Assembly (NCBI RefSeq): GCF_949987535.1
Contig: NC_080081.1
Coordinates: 48,334,973 to 48,398,972, forward strand
Direction of reading: 5' to 3'
DNA length: 64,000 nt
Source: Balaenoptera acutorostrata
Lineage: Eukaryota; Chordata; Mammalia; Artiodactyla; Balaenopteridae
A model generated the notes under the pieces. It was not told the origin of the DNA and searched no databases. It saw only the letters and a list, made by a program, of their open reading frames with translations. A program made the position numbers and the translations under genes. This document shows positions 23,105 through 33,560 of this stretch, piece by piece. How positions within the stretch are numbered: the stretch's first letter is position 1; every line of letters begins with the position of its first letter.

Positions 23105-23489
23105 GAATTGAACAGAGTGGTGCCAACCTTAAGGCCAGTCTCACTCTGGCTAATTTTTGTGCATCATTTCTGGTTAATGCACCATGTTGTGAATATAGTT
23201 TAAAAAATAATTCCAGAAACAGATTTGTTTTTTGTTGGTTTTCTGGACAGGAATTTGTTGGCCTGATTTCACCTTTCCTTGTGGAACCTTCCCTGTTTGC
23301 TTCCCGTGGCCTCTGCTATCCTGGGTCACTTACTAACACTTTCTTCCTCCACACGGTGTCTCAGTGAAGATCATCGCCAACATCTGTCCTCAGGCACCAC
23401 GCCCTCCCTCTCTCCACTCACTCAGGCTTTCACCCAAGTCTGCATCCACAGCACAAATCCCTAGCTTGAACCCTAAATTTTCTCTCATC
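23105..23489. other. Unique intergenic DNA
   Basis: Nothing recognised beyond the L1 flank. Pyrimidine-rich towards 23400, leading into L2-like sequence. Confidence 0.45.
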
Positions 23490-23976
23490 TGTTATATATC
23501 CCATTGTATGTTCTCCTCTTACCTAAACTGCACATGTGGGAACTCAGCTGGCCATTTTCCCTCAACACCAAAGCTCTTCTTCCTCCTCACTTGCCTGTTC
23601 TTTCCCTACTAGCCTTGCACTATTTGCTAATACCCGGGATGAAGACCTCAGACTTAATATTTCAGTTTCCCCTATTGCTTCATGTTCATTCTTTTCAAGT
23701 AAGGCTCTTATCATCTCTTACCTAGATTATTATTATTACAATAGACTCCCAACTGCTCCTCTCTGTGTCTCTAATCTCTTCCGATTCAGTTATCAGAAGA
23801 TGCTGCCAGATTAACCATACTAAAAAATCACTTTAATCACATACCTTCTTTACCTAAAAACTTGCTATGGCTTTTTGGGCCATATGTGGGCCTATTACCT
23901 GTCTGGTAACTTATTGAATCCACAGTTTAGGATTCAGGGTGCTGTACCAGACTCGAATGGTAACCCTCTCATTATT
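23490..23976 (+). mobile_element. L2 LINE fragment
   Basis: The order 'tcatctcttacctagattat...caatagactcccaact' (23713), 'ctgccagattaacca' (23801) and 'aaacttgctatgg' (23857) matches the 3' part of L2 ORF2 as it commonly appears in mammals ('ctggattattgcaatagcctccta', 'ctgccagagtgatc', 'aaaccctccaatgg'). Highly diverged. The hAT element next door was inserted at its right edge. Confidence 0.6.
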
Positions 23977-24526
23977 CCCTGGACCAGGGACCAGCAAACT
24001 GCAACCCACTGGCCTAATTTGGTCCATCACCTAATTTTTTTAAAATTAATTAATTAATTAATTAATTTTTTGGTTGCGTTGGGTCTTCATTGCTGCATGC
24101 GGGCTTCCTCTAGTTGCAGTGAGCGGGGGCTACTCTTTGTTGCGTGCACAGGCTTCTCATTGTGTTGGCTTCTCTTTGTTGCAGAGCATGGACTCTAGGC
24201 ATGCAGGCTTCAGTAGTTGTGGCTTGTGGGCTTAGTGGCTCCACGGCATGTGGGATCTTCCCAGACCAGGGCTCGAACCCATGTCCCCTGCACTGGCAGG
24301 TGGATTCTTAACTACTGCACCACCAGGGAAGTCCCTATCACCTATTTTTGTAAATAAAGTTTTGTTAGAACACAAGCCCACCCACCTGTTCACATGCTAT
24401 CTCTGTCACCTTTCACACTGCAGTGGCAGAGCTGAGTAGTTGCCACATAGACTCCATGGCTCACAAAGCCTAAAATCTTTGCTATTCAGCCCCTTATGGA
24501 AAAGTTGGTGGATCCCTGCCCTAGAC
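23977..24526. mobile_element. hAT-type MITE with 8-bp TSD, split by a SINE
   Basis: Terminal inverted repeats cagggaccagcaaac (23985) and gttggtggatccctg (ending 24518) are near-complementary. They are flanked by ccctggac (23977-23984) and ccctagac (24519-24526), an 8-bp duplication with one mismatch, which is the hAT hallmark. Internal sequence ('aaagttttgttagaacacaagcc', 'gcagagctgagtagttgc') matches a common mammalian non-autonomous element of about 220 bp, also present at 37.0 kb. A CHR SINE interrupts it. Confidence 0.85.
24026..24349 (-). mobile_element. CHR-type SINE inside the hAT element
   Basis: Left flank 'catcacctaattttt' (24026-24040) and right flank 'tatcacctatttttg' (24336-24350) are an imperfect target duplication of about 13 bp. 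On the minus strand: tRNA-like head ('ttccctggtggtgcagtag'), B-box near 24272, body with one 'agtagttgtgg' module, and a TTAA-rich tail at 24041-24068. More diverged than the copies at 12.6 and 57.5 kb. Confidence 0.92.
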
Positions 24527-24534
24527 ATATCCTT

Positions 24535-24726
24535 ATATTAAACTAAACTCTGTTATTTGCCACGTTCCAAAGAGTAAGCCCTGAACTTCCCATTTATACA
24601 TTCTTCACTCTTCTGGAAGGTTTTTCCTGCCCCAACTCTACCATTTCTTCAAAATTCTCCTCAAATGTCACCTCGTGCAGAAACTTTCATCTGGTTGCTC
24701 TTGTTCTTTCATCATTGAATCACTTT
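24535..24726 (+). mobile_element. L2 LINE fragment (left part)
   Basis: 'cctcaaatgtcacctcgtgcagaaac' (24659-24684) matches the L2 stretch 'ctcaaatgtcacctcctcagagagg', preceded by degraded 'ccttccc' and 'gctcttcc' motifs. It appears to resume at 25306 after an antisense L2 segment. Confidence 0.55.
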
Positions 24727-25305
24727 TTTGGCAAATGCCTTTATTGAACATCTATCATCCAGGCACTGTGATAGGCCATGAGGGCATTGTGGGAAATAAT
24801 AGCCCTGATGAACTTGCTGTTGAATAGCGAGAACCACTTCAAACAACCACACACCTAGGTGTGTGATGGCAAACTGTAATAAATGGTATAAAGAAATGTT
24901 ATGGTGCTATGAAAGAATCAAGAGAGTCTTCTTTGAGTCTGAGACCTAACTGGTGAAAAAATTGGGGGTGAGAGGGTTCCAGGCTTGGGGAGTAACTGGG
25001 GAGGTGGCCCTGGGGCAGGACAGAGCTTGGCATAACTGAAAAACTAAACATGGATTCATGTGGTTGGTGCCTTTCCAGGAAGCAAGGAAGAATATGTACA
25101 TGACAAGGTTGAGAGGCAGGCAGGGGCCCAGTCAGAAGAAGATTTGAAGGCTATACTAGGAGTTCAATTTTTTTTTTTTTTTTTCATGAAAAACCACTGT
25201 ATAGTTTTGACCCTGAAAGAACATGCTCAGATTTTTTTAAAACTTATTTTGGCTTCTTTGTGGAGAATAGATTGGAGAGGATGGCAAGGTACATTCTCTG
25301 TCATC
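24727..25305 (-). mobile_element. L2 LINE fragment (antisense)
   Basis: The start 'tttattgaacatctatcatccaggcactgtg' (24741) is the reverse complement of the L2 3' end ('cacagtgcctggcac...aataaa'). It continues with 'taataaatggtataaagaaa', 'ccctggggcagga' and 'agattggagaggatggcaag' in the expected antisense order. A pure T run at 25169-25186 interrupts it. Confidence 0.55.
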
Positions 25306-25520
25306 TAACTCCCAGTGCACTTTGTTAAGCCTTTTTATGACCTCCATCACCTTCTACCTTGTCTTATTGTTAATTGTGTAATAGTTATGTGTGAACACAT
25401 CCTGTGGCCCTGCTAGATGCTCACAAACTGGATCCTGGATTCTCTTACCCATCTTAGAATCGTCTGCACCATCCACCACAGTGCATTGCACAAAGTAAAC
25501 ACATAATATTTGATGAATTA
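25306..25520 (+). mobile_element. L2 LINE 3' end (right part)
   Basis: 'tgcattgcacaaagtaaacacataatatttgatgaat' (25481) matches the L2 3' terminus ('tgcctggcacatagtaggcgctcaataaatatttgttgaat'). Probably the continuation of the fragment at 24535-24726. Confidence 0.55.
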
Positions 25521-25832
25521 GGTTGAATTAGTTGTCCAGATTGCCCTGAAGTCACAAACTTCCAAATTTTTCTGACCCCAAATTTTTAGGCTCAGCTCAA
25601 TTCATTAATCTCATTGGAAAGGAACTGAATTTCCCCTGGATATCTCCATAGGCAGAAGCAGGACTGATGGAGGAAAGTTATAGAGAGTCAATTTGGGCAC
25701 AATATTCGGCACAGTAAGAAGACTCTCTTTATGAATTTGAGTTTAGCAAAGATGGAATCACCTGCCTTGTGAGAGAAGGAGTTGCTAATCATTACAGGTT
25801 TGTGCTGTGATGGCCAGAGACACCATGGATGA
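25521..25832. other. Unique intergenic DNA
   Basis: No gene or repeat recognised between the L2 end and the MLT1 LTR. Confidence 0.45.
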
Positions 25833-26272
25833 TGTTGTGAGTTGAATGGTGGCTCCCAAAAGATCTGTCCATGTCTTAACCCCAAGAACCTGTGAATATG
25901 ATCTTATTTGGAAAAAGGATCTCTGCAGATATAAATAAGTTAAGATCATCCTGGATTATCTGGGTGGGCACTAAATCCAATGAGAGAACAGTCCTTGTGA
26001 AAGACAAAAGGTGAGAGGATGCAAAGCCAATGGAGAAGGCCATGTGAAGATGGAGGCAGAGATTGGAGTGATGCTGTCACAAACCAAGGAATGCCTGGAG
26101 CCACCAGAAACTGGAAGAGGCAGGAAAGACTCTCCCACAGAGTCTCTGGAGCAAACTGGCCTTGCTGACACCTTGATTTCAGACTTTTGTCCTCCAGAAC
26201 TGTGAAAAAATGAATTTCTGTAGTTTTAAAGTTTGTGGTAATTTATTACAGCAGCAATAGGAAACTAACACA
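25833..26272 (+). mobile_element. MLT1-type LTR (ERVL-MaLR)
   Basis: This reads like a mammalian MaLR LTR end to end: 'tgttgtgagttgaatggtgg', 'aagatctgtccatgtcttaa', 'aacctgtgaatatgatctta', 'gaccttgaca'-like and 'cctccagaactgtga' motifs, then 'cagcaataggaaactaaca'. It begins TG and ends CA. The 5-bp flanks (gatga and gaggg) are only weakly alike. Non-coding. Confidence 0.8.
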
Positions 26273-28129
26273 GAGGGGCTTCCTGGATAGGGAAATACGT
26301 TTCCCTAGATCTATGGTTTTCAAGCAACTTTTTCAAGGTTTAGATCCTTTAGTTCAAGTGGAATATTACCTGGAAGATGAGAGTAAATCACATAGAAATT
26401 CCCCTGCTCTAGCTGAAGAAAATGGCCAGAGTCCTGCTTTCTTGCACTTCCTCCACCCCCAAAGGTCTGTCAGGAGCTAGATGATTTGGAAGGTCCCGTG
26501 CAACTCTATGATTCAATAGGAAGACAGAAGTCCAGGAAACATGGGTGAGTTAGGTTGGGTACCCCCAGAAGCCAACATTGAGTTTATTTGGGAAGTTATT
26601 CCAGGAGGGGACAACAGGGAGTGGTGAAGTGAGATTGGGAATTGAAGGAAGCCGAGACAGGGTGCTCAGAGGACAGGTTACTTCTGTGGGCGACTGGGTT
26701 GCATCCTCTAAGGGGCCTCTGGGAGATGGTATAGAATATGCCTCAGAAGTATTCTACCTGAGAGGCCAGGAGGGTGGAACACTGATCCACTCATCCCAAT
26801 TCACGTCTGGTTAGGGCTGCGTCAGCCGTGGTCATTCCCCAGTGCCTCTGACAGTTCCTCCTCTCAGGCTGAGCATGCTTGTGGCCAGCGGGAACCCTTA
26901 GAGCCCGGGGTGCTGGCAGCATGAAACCACTGGCACAGACTGGAACGATCTGAAGTGAGAGGATATGGCTGGGGCTCTGCTGGCAGGTCTGGGAAACACT
27001 CCAGTTGGTGCCCCACACCCTGTGTGAGAAACAACACTGTGTAAGACCACCTACCCTGTCCAGGAGGGAACAGGCAGAGCAAGCCGCTTGTCTCCCCATT
27101 GTTAACCTTAATCCTGGAATGGAAACTTTGCTCTAAAATGTGCTTCTGTGCAGCTATAGTCAATCAACTATTTGTATAAGTAACTCACAGAACAACTGAG
27201 CATTTGCAACACACTTAGTGGCACATACAGTGTATGGGCATACAAAGAAAGGCATAGAAAATGTTAATTATCCAAATAAATTGACTACCTTTGTTTTAAA
27301 TAAGTTCTCAGGAAGAAGAACTAGGAACAATGTCCCAATATTTTTATTAAAGGTTGTTGAGGATAAAACGCCCTTAAACAACAGGGGCAGCCTAATTCTA
27401 GTGAGGCTGCAGGAGTGACATACCGAGATTAATGCCTGTACATAGTAGGGCTTAAAACATCATTTATTCACCTCTGTTGTTTGTAAGATTCTCAAGACTT
27501 TGGTTCTATGTTGCTCAGGGACACACAGCTGAGGGAACAAGCAGAGAGAAGGAGATTTTGGACCTTCTGCTCCTGCAAAGGCACAGGGCAGGGGTAAAGA
27601 GTTTAAGTTACTGTAGTTTTCTATCGAGATGTTCAAACCTGGGGCATAATCAGTGGTTGAAAGCATGTAAAGCAGTGGCTTGAGAGCCAGGGTAAAATCA
27701 AAGCCTGTAGAAAAAGAGGAGTAACCTCTCTGCCCAGGAACATGACTTCCCAAAAGGTTTGGAGTTCCCTGGTCTGAGAGGAGTTGAGTGCTTCCGGTGG
27801 GCAGGTGGCTGTGGGAGTTTCCAGCTTCCCCAACAGTCCTGTTCCGGCTCCCCAAACTCAGTCCCTGTTGGGTTTTCCCAGAGCATCCACATTTCCCACT
27901 AAATTTTCAAAATGCCCCCACTGTGAACCCTCCCACTCCAAACTACTGACTGTTCATAATTATTTTAAGCAGATGTAGTGGAATTAACAGAAAATCTATT
28001 TATAGGGTTTTTCTCTTGAGGAACTTGAAGATACAATTTGAGCGATGCAGAAGTCCTCCTAGAGTTATTTCTGTACCTGCCGAAAGGTAGATTAGCAAGA
28101 TGACTGTTGTCTGATGAATGGTGTGAATC
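26273..28129. other. Unique intergenic DNA
   Basis: No repeat or gene could be supported. Several frames of 60-130 codons on both strands (for example 27460-27855 minus) overlap each other and show no domain, signal peptide or splice context. Confidence 0.5.
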
Positions 28130-28335
28130 GTCTTCGAGCTAAGATCCTGGCGTTTCGGTGCCAGCTGTGAGGCCAACCCACTGGCAGGCCAAGGCAAATT
28201 GCTGACACTCACTGTGCCTCAGTTTTCCCATATGCAAAGTGGAGATAAAAATTTACCTCTCCAGTGGGGATGTTCTGAGGATTAATGAAACAATATCAGG
28301 GAAGCATTTTGTGGTGTCATATACATCAAAAAGTA
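28130..28335 (-). mobile_element. MIR SINE
   Basis: 'gtgcctcagttttcccatatgcaaagtgg' (28215) followed by 'gttctgaggattaatgaaac' (28272) is the classic antisense MIR core ('cctcagtttcctcatctgtaaaatgg' then 'tgaggattaaatga'). Edges are approximate. Confidence 0.8.
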
Positions 28336-29034
28336 TTACAATTATAAAAATGCACAAGGTAAAGCTCTATTTTTTACTTTGTGACTTTGATGGCATGAAC
28401 AAACTTCACCCTCCAGCTTTTAAAATATGATTATAAGCCCTTCACAAGAATACAGCTTTCACACTGCACAGCAGGATACATAATATTTCTTATAAATTTA
28501 ATTTAGAAAACGGCAGGAAAATAATGTTAAGGATTTTCCTTAAACCTACTAAAGCAAGGCAGCTCCATTAGTACTGCCCCTCCATCTCTAACTCCACACA
28601 CTGTGCTGTAAGATGACAGTCTTCTAAGATCCCTGCTATTCTTTGGAACAATAAAGGTAAACTAGAGATATAGGACACATTTTGTCTCTGAATTTGTTTT
28701 GCTAAAGCTGCGCAGTCAGATCCCTAACAACGCCCTTCAAGTTTAGCTCTTCTTTTGAAGTAGTAGGCTGAAAAGTTCTAAGGTAAGTTTCACATTGACT
28801 TCCAATAATGGATGTTCTTCCCTTAGCATTCTGCTGCCCACCCAGGGCTTATGAATGCCTATGGCCACAGAGGAGCTGGTCTGAATAGCATATGCCACAA
28901 GAGAGAGTGGAATTGGGAAGCTTTTAGCTTTTGGTAAAAGATGAGAAGGTGCTCTCCTCAGAGACTGAAAAATGGTTCACTACTTTGGATAAATTATCCC
29001 TGGTGGGAGGGCATCTGGATCTCCACCTCGGAAG
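28336..29034. other. Unique intergenic DNA
   Basis: No recognisable repeat or coding pattern. Confidence 0.45.
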
Positions 29035-29549
29035 GGACCTGTATTAGTTTTCTGTGGCTGCTGTAACAGGTGATCACAAACTGAATGGCTTAAAACAACA
29101 CACATGTATTATCTTACATGTTCTATAGATTATAAGTCCAATGTGGGTCTCACGGGGCTCCAGTCAAGGTACCCACAGGGCTGTGTTCCTTCTCCAGGCT
29201 CCAGGAGAGAAGCTGTCCTTGACTCTTCCTGCTATCTATATTTCTTGCCTCGTGGCCCCCTTCTCCCATCTTCAAAAGCAGCAGTAGGGGTCAAGTCCGT
29301 CTTATATCATCACTCTGACCTCCTCTGCGGCTTCCCTCTTTTACTTTTAAAGATTTTTGTGATTACATTTGGCCTACCCATATAACTGAGGATAACCTCA
29401 CCTATCTCCAGGTGAGCTGATTGAGACCTTAATTCTATCTGTAACCTTAATTCTCCTTTGCTATGTAATTTAACGTATGCAAAGTTTCCGGGGATTAGGA
29501 CATGGACAACTTTGGGGGTGGCAGCTGTTATTCTGCGTATCACAGGACC
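29035..29549 (-). mobile_element. MLT1-type LTR (ERVL-MaLR) with exact 5-bp TSD
   Basis: The element runs from TG at 29040 to CA at 29544 and is flanked by ggacc on both sides (29035-29039 and 29545-29549), the 5-bp duplication expected of ERVL/MaLR. The + strand reads 'gtattagttttctgtggctgc', 'gcttaaaacaacacac' and 'cttaattctatctg', which is the reverse complement of an MLT1-type LTR. Same broad family as the copy at 25.8 kb, in the opposite orientation. Confidence 0.88.
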
Positions 29550-31559
29550 CAAGTATATTCCCCAACTGTTGTTACGATGGGTGAGCCTCACAAACTCCAG
29601 GGATGGCGCCATGGGATGTTTTTCCCGGTGTTGGAATGTGGGATGGACCAGTGATCTTCCCCACTGCTTGAGTTTCTCATTCCATGAGCAATGCTGTCTT
29701 TCTTTTCAGTCCTTGCACCCCAAATCAAACCTTCACTCTACTCACGGGTGAGCAGCTCATAAAATCCAGGTCAATGCCCATATAGGCATCTCATGTAGAC
29801 AACAGTTATCATCTTACAAGTGGTCTGAATGCATTTTGGATGTTCTAAACACTTACTGATGAAACGAGTCCTCATTATAGACTTCTGCCCTACATTTATT
29901 GAAATAACAACTGATTTACGTTTTTGTGTTCTTGACTGAAGCCAAGTCGGGTCATGGTTAAACTCACTTGGGCACCCACTATGCACAGGCGCCCAGCACC
30001 CTCATACACCTTGAGACACTCAGAATGCCTTCTTTGGTGCCTTTTTCCATCCGTTTCCCCTTATTTTTGTGTGGAATCTGTCTTAGAGCAGACTTCCGGG
30101 TTGGAAGCAATTGGTTATTTACCTAGGAATTTCTTATCCTTGGAAAGAAGCCCTAAGGAGCAAAAGAAAGGAGTAGGGGTAGGTTCCCACACCCTGACAC
30201 TCTGACAAGAAGATGCCTTTGGTCCCCAGGGGTCCTCAAATCCTTCCATAGCGCAGCCATCTATGTTTCAGCCACAGTTCATTCCACATGGAAGAAAATG
30301 AAGCCGAAACTTCCCTTCTGTGAGATTCTATAGTATTCAAGGAGGAAAATGAGTTAGATTGACTGGCAACCAAAGATTAATTGGGTCTGTTTGGGTAAGT
30401 GGTTGATGGGACAAGGTCAACTTCTGCTCGGTGTCGGCTTGAAAGGGGATGTGGGGAGTGGAGTCAGGAGGCTGTGAAGGGCGGCCTCAGGGTCAGAATG
30501 ACAGCAGCTCGGGGAAGGCTCTGGGCTGTGAAGTAAGACAACCACAAGTGTAAATGACCCGGGGCTCTGCTGATGTGTGGCAGAGATGTTCATGCTTTTA
30601 GACTGACATTCAAATGACTGAAATATCACCCGCCTCGGCAGCGTGATCTGCACTAAGGGAGAGTGAACTCAGATCATCAACCAAGAGTTTATCGTTTACT
30701 AAACAGAGTGTTAAAAGGTTTCTGGGTCCCTGAGGTTTGCAGCCTCTGTGATAGTGCCACAGTAAGGTGCAGTTAAGGCAACAAGTGGGTGGCCTATTTA
30801 AAATATTTACCTCTAAATGAGCCCATTAAATTTCTAAAAATATTAAGTCTATAACAGGTATAGCTCTTTCCCCCAAAGACAGATTAAAAGAAAAACACAT
30901 GAAATGTCTCAGCCAGTGTCACTCCTGACCCATTTGAAGCTCAGAACTAAAACGGCCCCAGTGATTTCTCATTCTATGAGGATATTCATCTTCAAGGGAA
31001 GATTTGGGGGAGGGAGGTAAAAGAAAAATAGAAAATTTTCAGTATTGGAAGAGTTATCATGTAGAAGAGTGATTAGATTCAAAGCATGGGAGTCCATGTG
31101 CACAACGGGGAACGGCTGTCCAGGACACCCTGGGGTTGCTCTCCTGGGCCTGGGCCTTTGGTGCAGCCATTGGGCAGGGCCTGGACAGCAGCCTTGGAGG
31201 TCCCACACCTCTGTGTTTGGTTTTCCCCAGAGAGGAATAAGTTCAGGGGACTGATTCAAGCTAACAAAACTCAAAAGAGACTAAATGTAAACATGGTGTT
31301 ATCTTATTAATATTCATCAGGAAATATGCTTTTATTGGCAGCGAAGGATACTAATGAATCAGGCATGTAGGAGGTCAAGTTAATAATCAGAGAGTTGCTT
31401 GACTTGCAGAGAATCGTATCGAAAGAGGCGGAGGCTATGGAGGTGTAGTTCATCTCACTCATGGGGTGACATATTAGAAGCGTTCAAGCCCATAACAGAG
31501 CACGCCTAATAATATCACATTAAAACTAATATTTATTTAGCATCCACACATAACAGGAA
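29550..31559. other. Unique intergenic DNA
   Basis: No repeat or gene recognised over 2 kb. 30380-30760 keeps a few CpGs but has no protein-like frame. Confidence 0.5.
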
Positions 31560-31738
31560 GAAAGCTGAGCAGTTTATATGTTCACAGTTATCATTCCTAC
31601 TTTACAGAAGAGGAAATTATGGCTTAACATTGATAACTTATGCTAGATCACATAAACTGCAGAGTGACAGATTTGAGGTTAAACCCAGGTCTGTCTGACT
31701 CCAAGCCCAGACTCTTCACCACCATTATATACTTCCTC
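31560..31738 (+). mobile_element. MIR SINE
   Basis: 'ttcctactttacagaagaggaaattatggctta' (31594) then 'gattgaggttaaacccaggtctgtctgactcc'-like sequence (31670-31705) and 'actcttcaccacc' follow the MIR consensus order ('cattttacagatgaggaaactgaggc', 'gaacccaggtctgtctgactcc', 'ctcttaaccac'). Confidence 0.88.
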
Positions 31739-31789
31739 TGCACTCACTAGAATGTTCCGATCCTCAGATTTACTGCTTCTTCCCTGACA

Positions 31790-32285
31790 GTGCTGGAAAA
31801 AACACTGACAAATCCTTGCTTTCTGACTCCCCTTTGTTTAAGCTGCCACACTGACCATTCCTTTCTGTTAGTGTAATTTTTCTCTCTTCTAATTCATTCT
31901 TTATGCTGCAGTCACAGTGATCTTTCTGAAACACATATCTGATCCTGCTACTTCCCTGCTTAAAATCCTTAACTGGGTTCCATAGGGTAAAGCACAAATG
32001 CCTTTGCTCGGATTTCAGGCATCTTGAGGATCTGCCTGCCGCTCACCTCTCCTCCCTCACCTCTCCACCCTCTTCCCCACCCCACTTTATTCTCCTGCCA
32101 TATTTAACTTCTTTCCTTCCTTGGAATCTCAGTCTCAGTTAATTTCTCTCACTGTCTCCATGGCTCTCACTCTTCTTCCTGCTCTGTCAACATCTCTCCA
32201 GATCTTTCCATCTCTCAATCTCTCCTCCTCTCCTCACCTCCTCTCCCTCCAGTTCCTCATTCTGCCCCCCCCCCTTTCTAGCTGA
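31790..32285 (+). mobile_element. L2 LINE fragment
   Basis: 'gtgatctttctgaaacacatatctgatcctgctacttccctgcttaaaatcctt' spans 31917-31970 and is a clear L2 ORF2 3' match; 'gggttccatagggtaaagca' follows. The right half decays into a C/T-rich tract (32040-32280). Confidence 0.78.
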
Positions 32286-32292
32286 CATCATT

Positions 32293-33180
32293 CATCCTTT
32301 TATTCCACAAATATTTATTGAGCATTGGATACATTATCAGGCACTGTTTCAGGCACAACGAGATAGACATGGAGCTTCCATTTTAATGGTGGTCGACAAA
32401 CAACAATCAAATAAACCAATAAAAAGGGATACCCCCAGAGTGTGATAAGTGGTATGTGGAGAATTAAACTGGTGGTGATATGATGGTAAAGGGAGAGCTC
32501 AAGGAAGATGTCTGAGGCTATAACTCTATGCTGTGATCTGAGTGATGAGGGAACCAGCCACGTAAAGATTAGGAGGACCAGCCTGTACAAAGGCTCAAAG
32601 TGGGAAGGAAGTTGGTGAATATGAGGCACAGAAAGTCCAGTATGGCCGGGAGTGGGCCATCATAGTAGGAGTTGAGCTTGGAGAGAAAGACAGGGACTAG
32701 ATCATATGTGCTTTCATGGCCCCAAAAAAGGAGTTTGAATTTTATTCCGTACGAGGGGAGCCACTTTGCACTAAGTGGCACAATCTGGTTTCCTTTTTTT
32801 TTTTTTTTTTAAATTGAGATGTAATTGATATACAGCTGGTTTCCATTTTAAAAAGTTTACTCTGGCTGCTGAGTTGGAAATGGATAGTGTGTGTGCTGGG
32901 GTTGGAAGGGCAGAGCAGAGGCAGGGAGCTCAGTTAGGGCTCCACTGAGGGCCAGACGAGAGGTGGCAGGGCTGGACAAGAGCAGTGACTGCAGACTGTG
33001 AGACAGTGTACATTCAGTGTGTTTTGGAGTTGGCCAAGTTTGCTTCTGAATTGGGGGTGAGAGGTCAGGGGAGGTTTGAGGTTGAAGGAAAGAGATGAAT
33101 CAAGGATGATTCCTGCTATTTGGTCTAGGCAACTGAATGGATGTGGGGATATATTCACAGCTGGGAAAACTGAGGGAGAC
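32293..33180 (-). mobile_element. L2 LINE 3' region (antisense)
   Basis: Long antisense L2: 'ccacaaatatttattgagcattgg' (32305), 'caggcactgtttcaggcac' (32339), 'catggagcttccattttaatgg' (32370), 'agcctgtacaaaggctcaaag' (32580), 'gggactagatcatatgtg' (32693), 'tttgaattttattc' and 'tttactctggctgctga' (32857). About 0.9 kb, one of the longest L2 pieces here. It is interrupted by a 42-bp L1 tail insertion at 32794-32835. Confidence 0.85.
32785..32844 (-). mobile_element. Miniature (42-bp) L1 3'-end insertion with 9-bp TSD
   Basis: Exact repeats ctggtttcc (32785-32793 and 32836-32844) flank a T run of 17 plus 'aaattgagatgtaattgata', ending at 32835. The inserted bases look like the last 25 nt of an L1 3' UTR with its poly(A), on the minus strand. 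This is an extremely 5'-truncated L1 insertion. Confidence 0.75.
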
Positions 33181-33454
33181 ACTGGTAAATAAGTGCTGTA
33201 AGTTCTGTGAGGGCACAGAAAGGTATGCGAATGATAAATACATGATATATGAGTAAGTGAATTATTTCACCTTCTTCTATTTACTGTATTTGGATTAGTT
33301 AATATCTCTGACTCAACACAAGTGATTGTGTACTGGTTATGTGTTATAACATCTTGGCCGTGCACAGATTATTTCTTGAGGTCAGTCCTTTCTCTATGTA
33401 AATAATCTCACCTCCTAGATTTTGATTCTGATTTTACATTTAGCAGCATTGAGG

Positions 33455-33560
33455 GTCCTAGGGAGAGCAGGGTTATGTTTTATTTGTTTTATCACCAGCC
33501 CTTAGTGTGGTATCTAACATGTACAGATGTTCAGTAATAATTTATTAAATGAATAAACTG
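33455..33560 (+). mobile_element. L2 LINE 3' end
   Basis: 'tatcaccagcccttagtgtggtatctaacatg' followed by 'ttcagtaataatttattaaatgaat' matches the L2 terminus ('tatccccagcgcctagcacagtgcctggcac...tcaataaatatttgttgaatgaa'). Confidence 0.65.

Noticed and set aside
27460..27855. A 131-codon minus-strand frame
   Set aside because: Overlaps several other frames on both strands and has no recognisable homology or gene signals.
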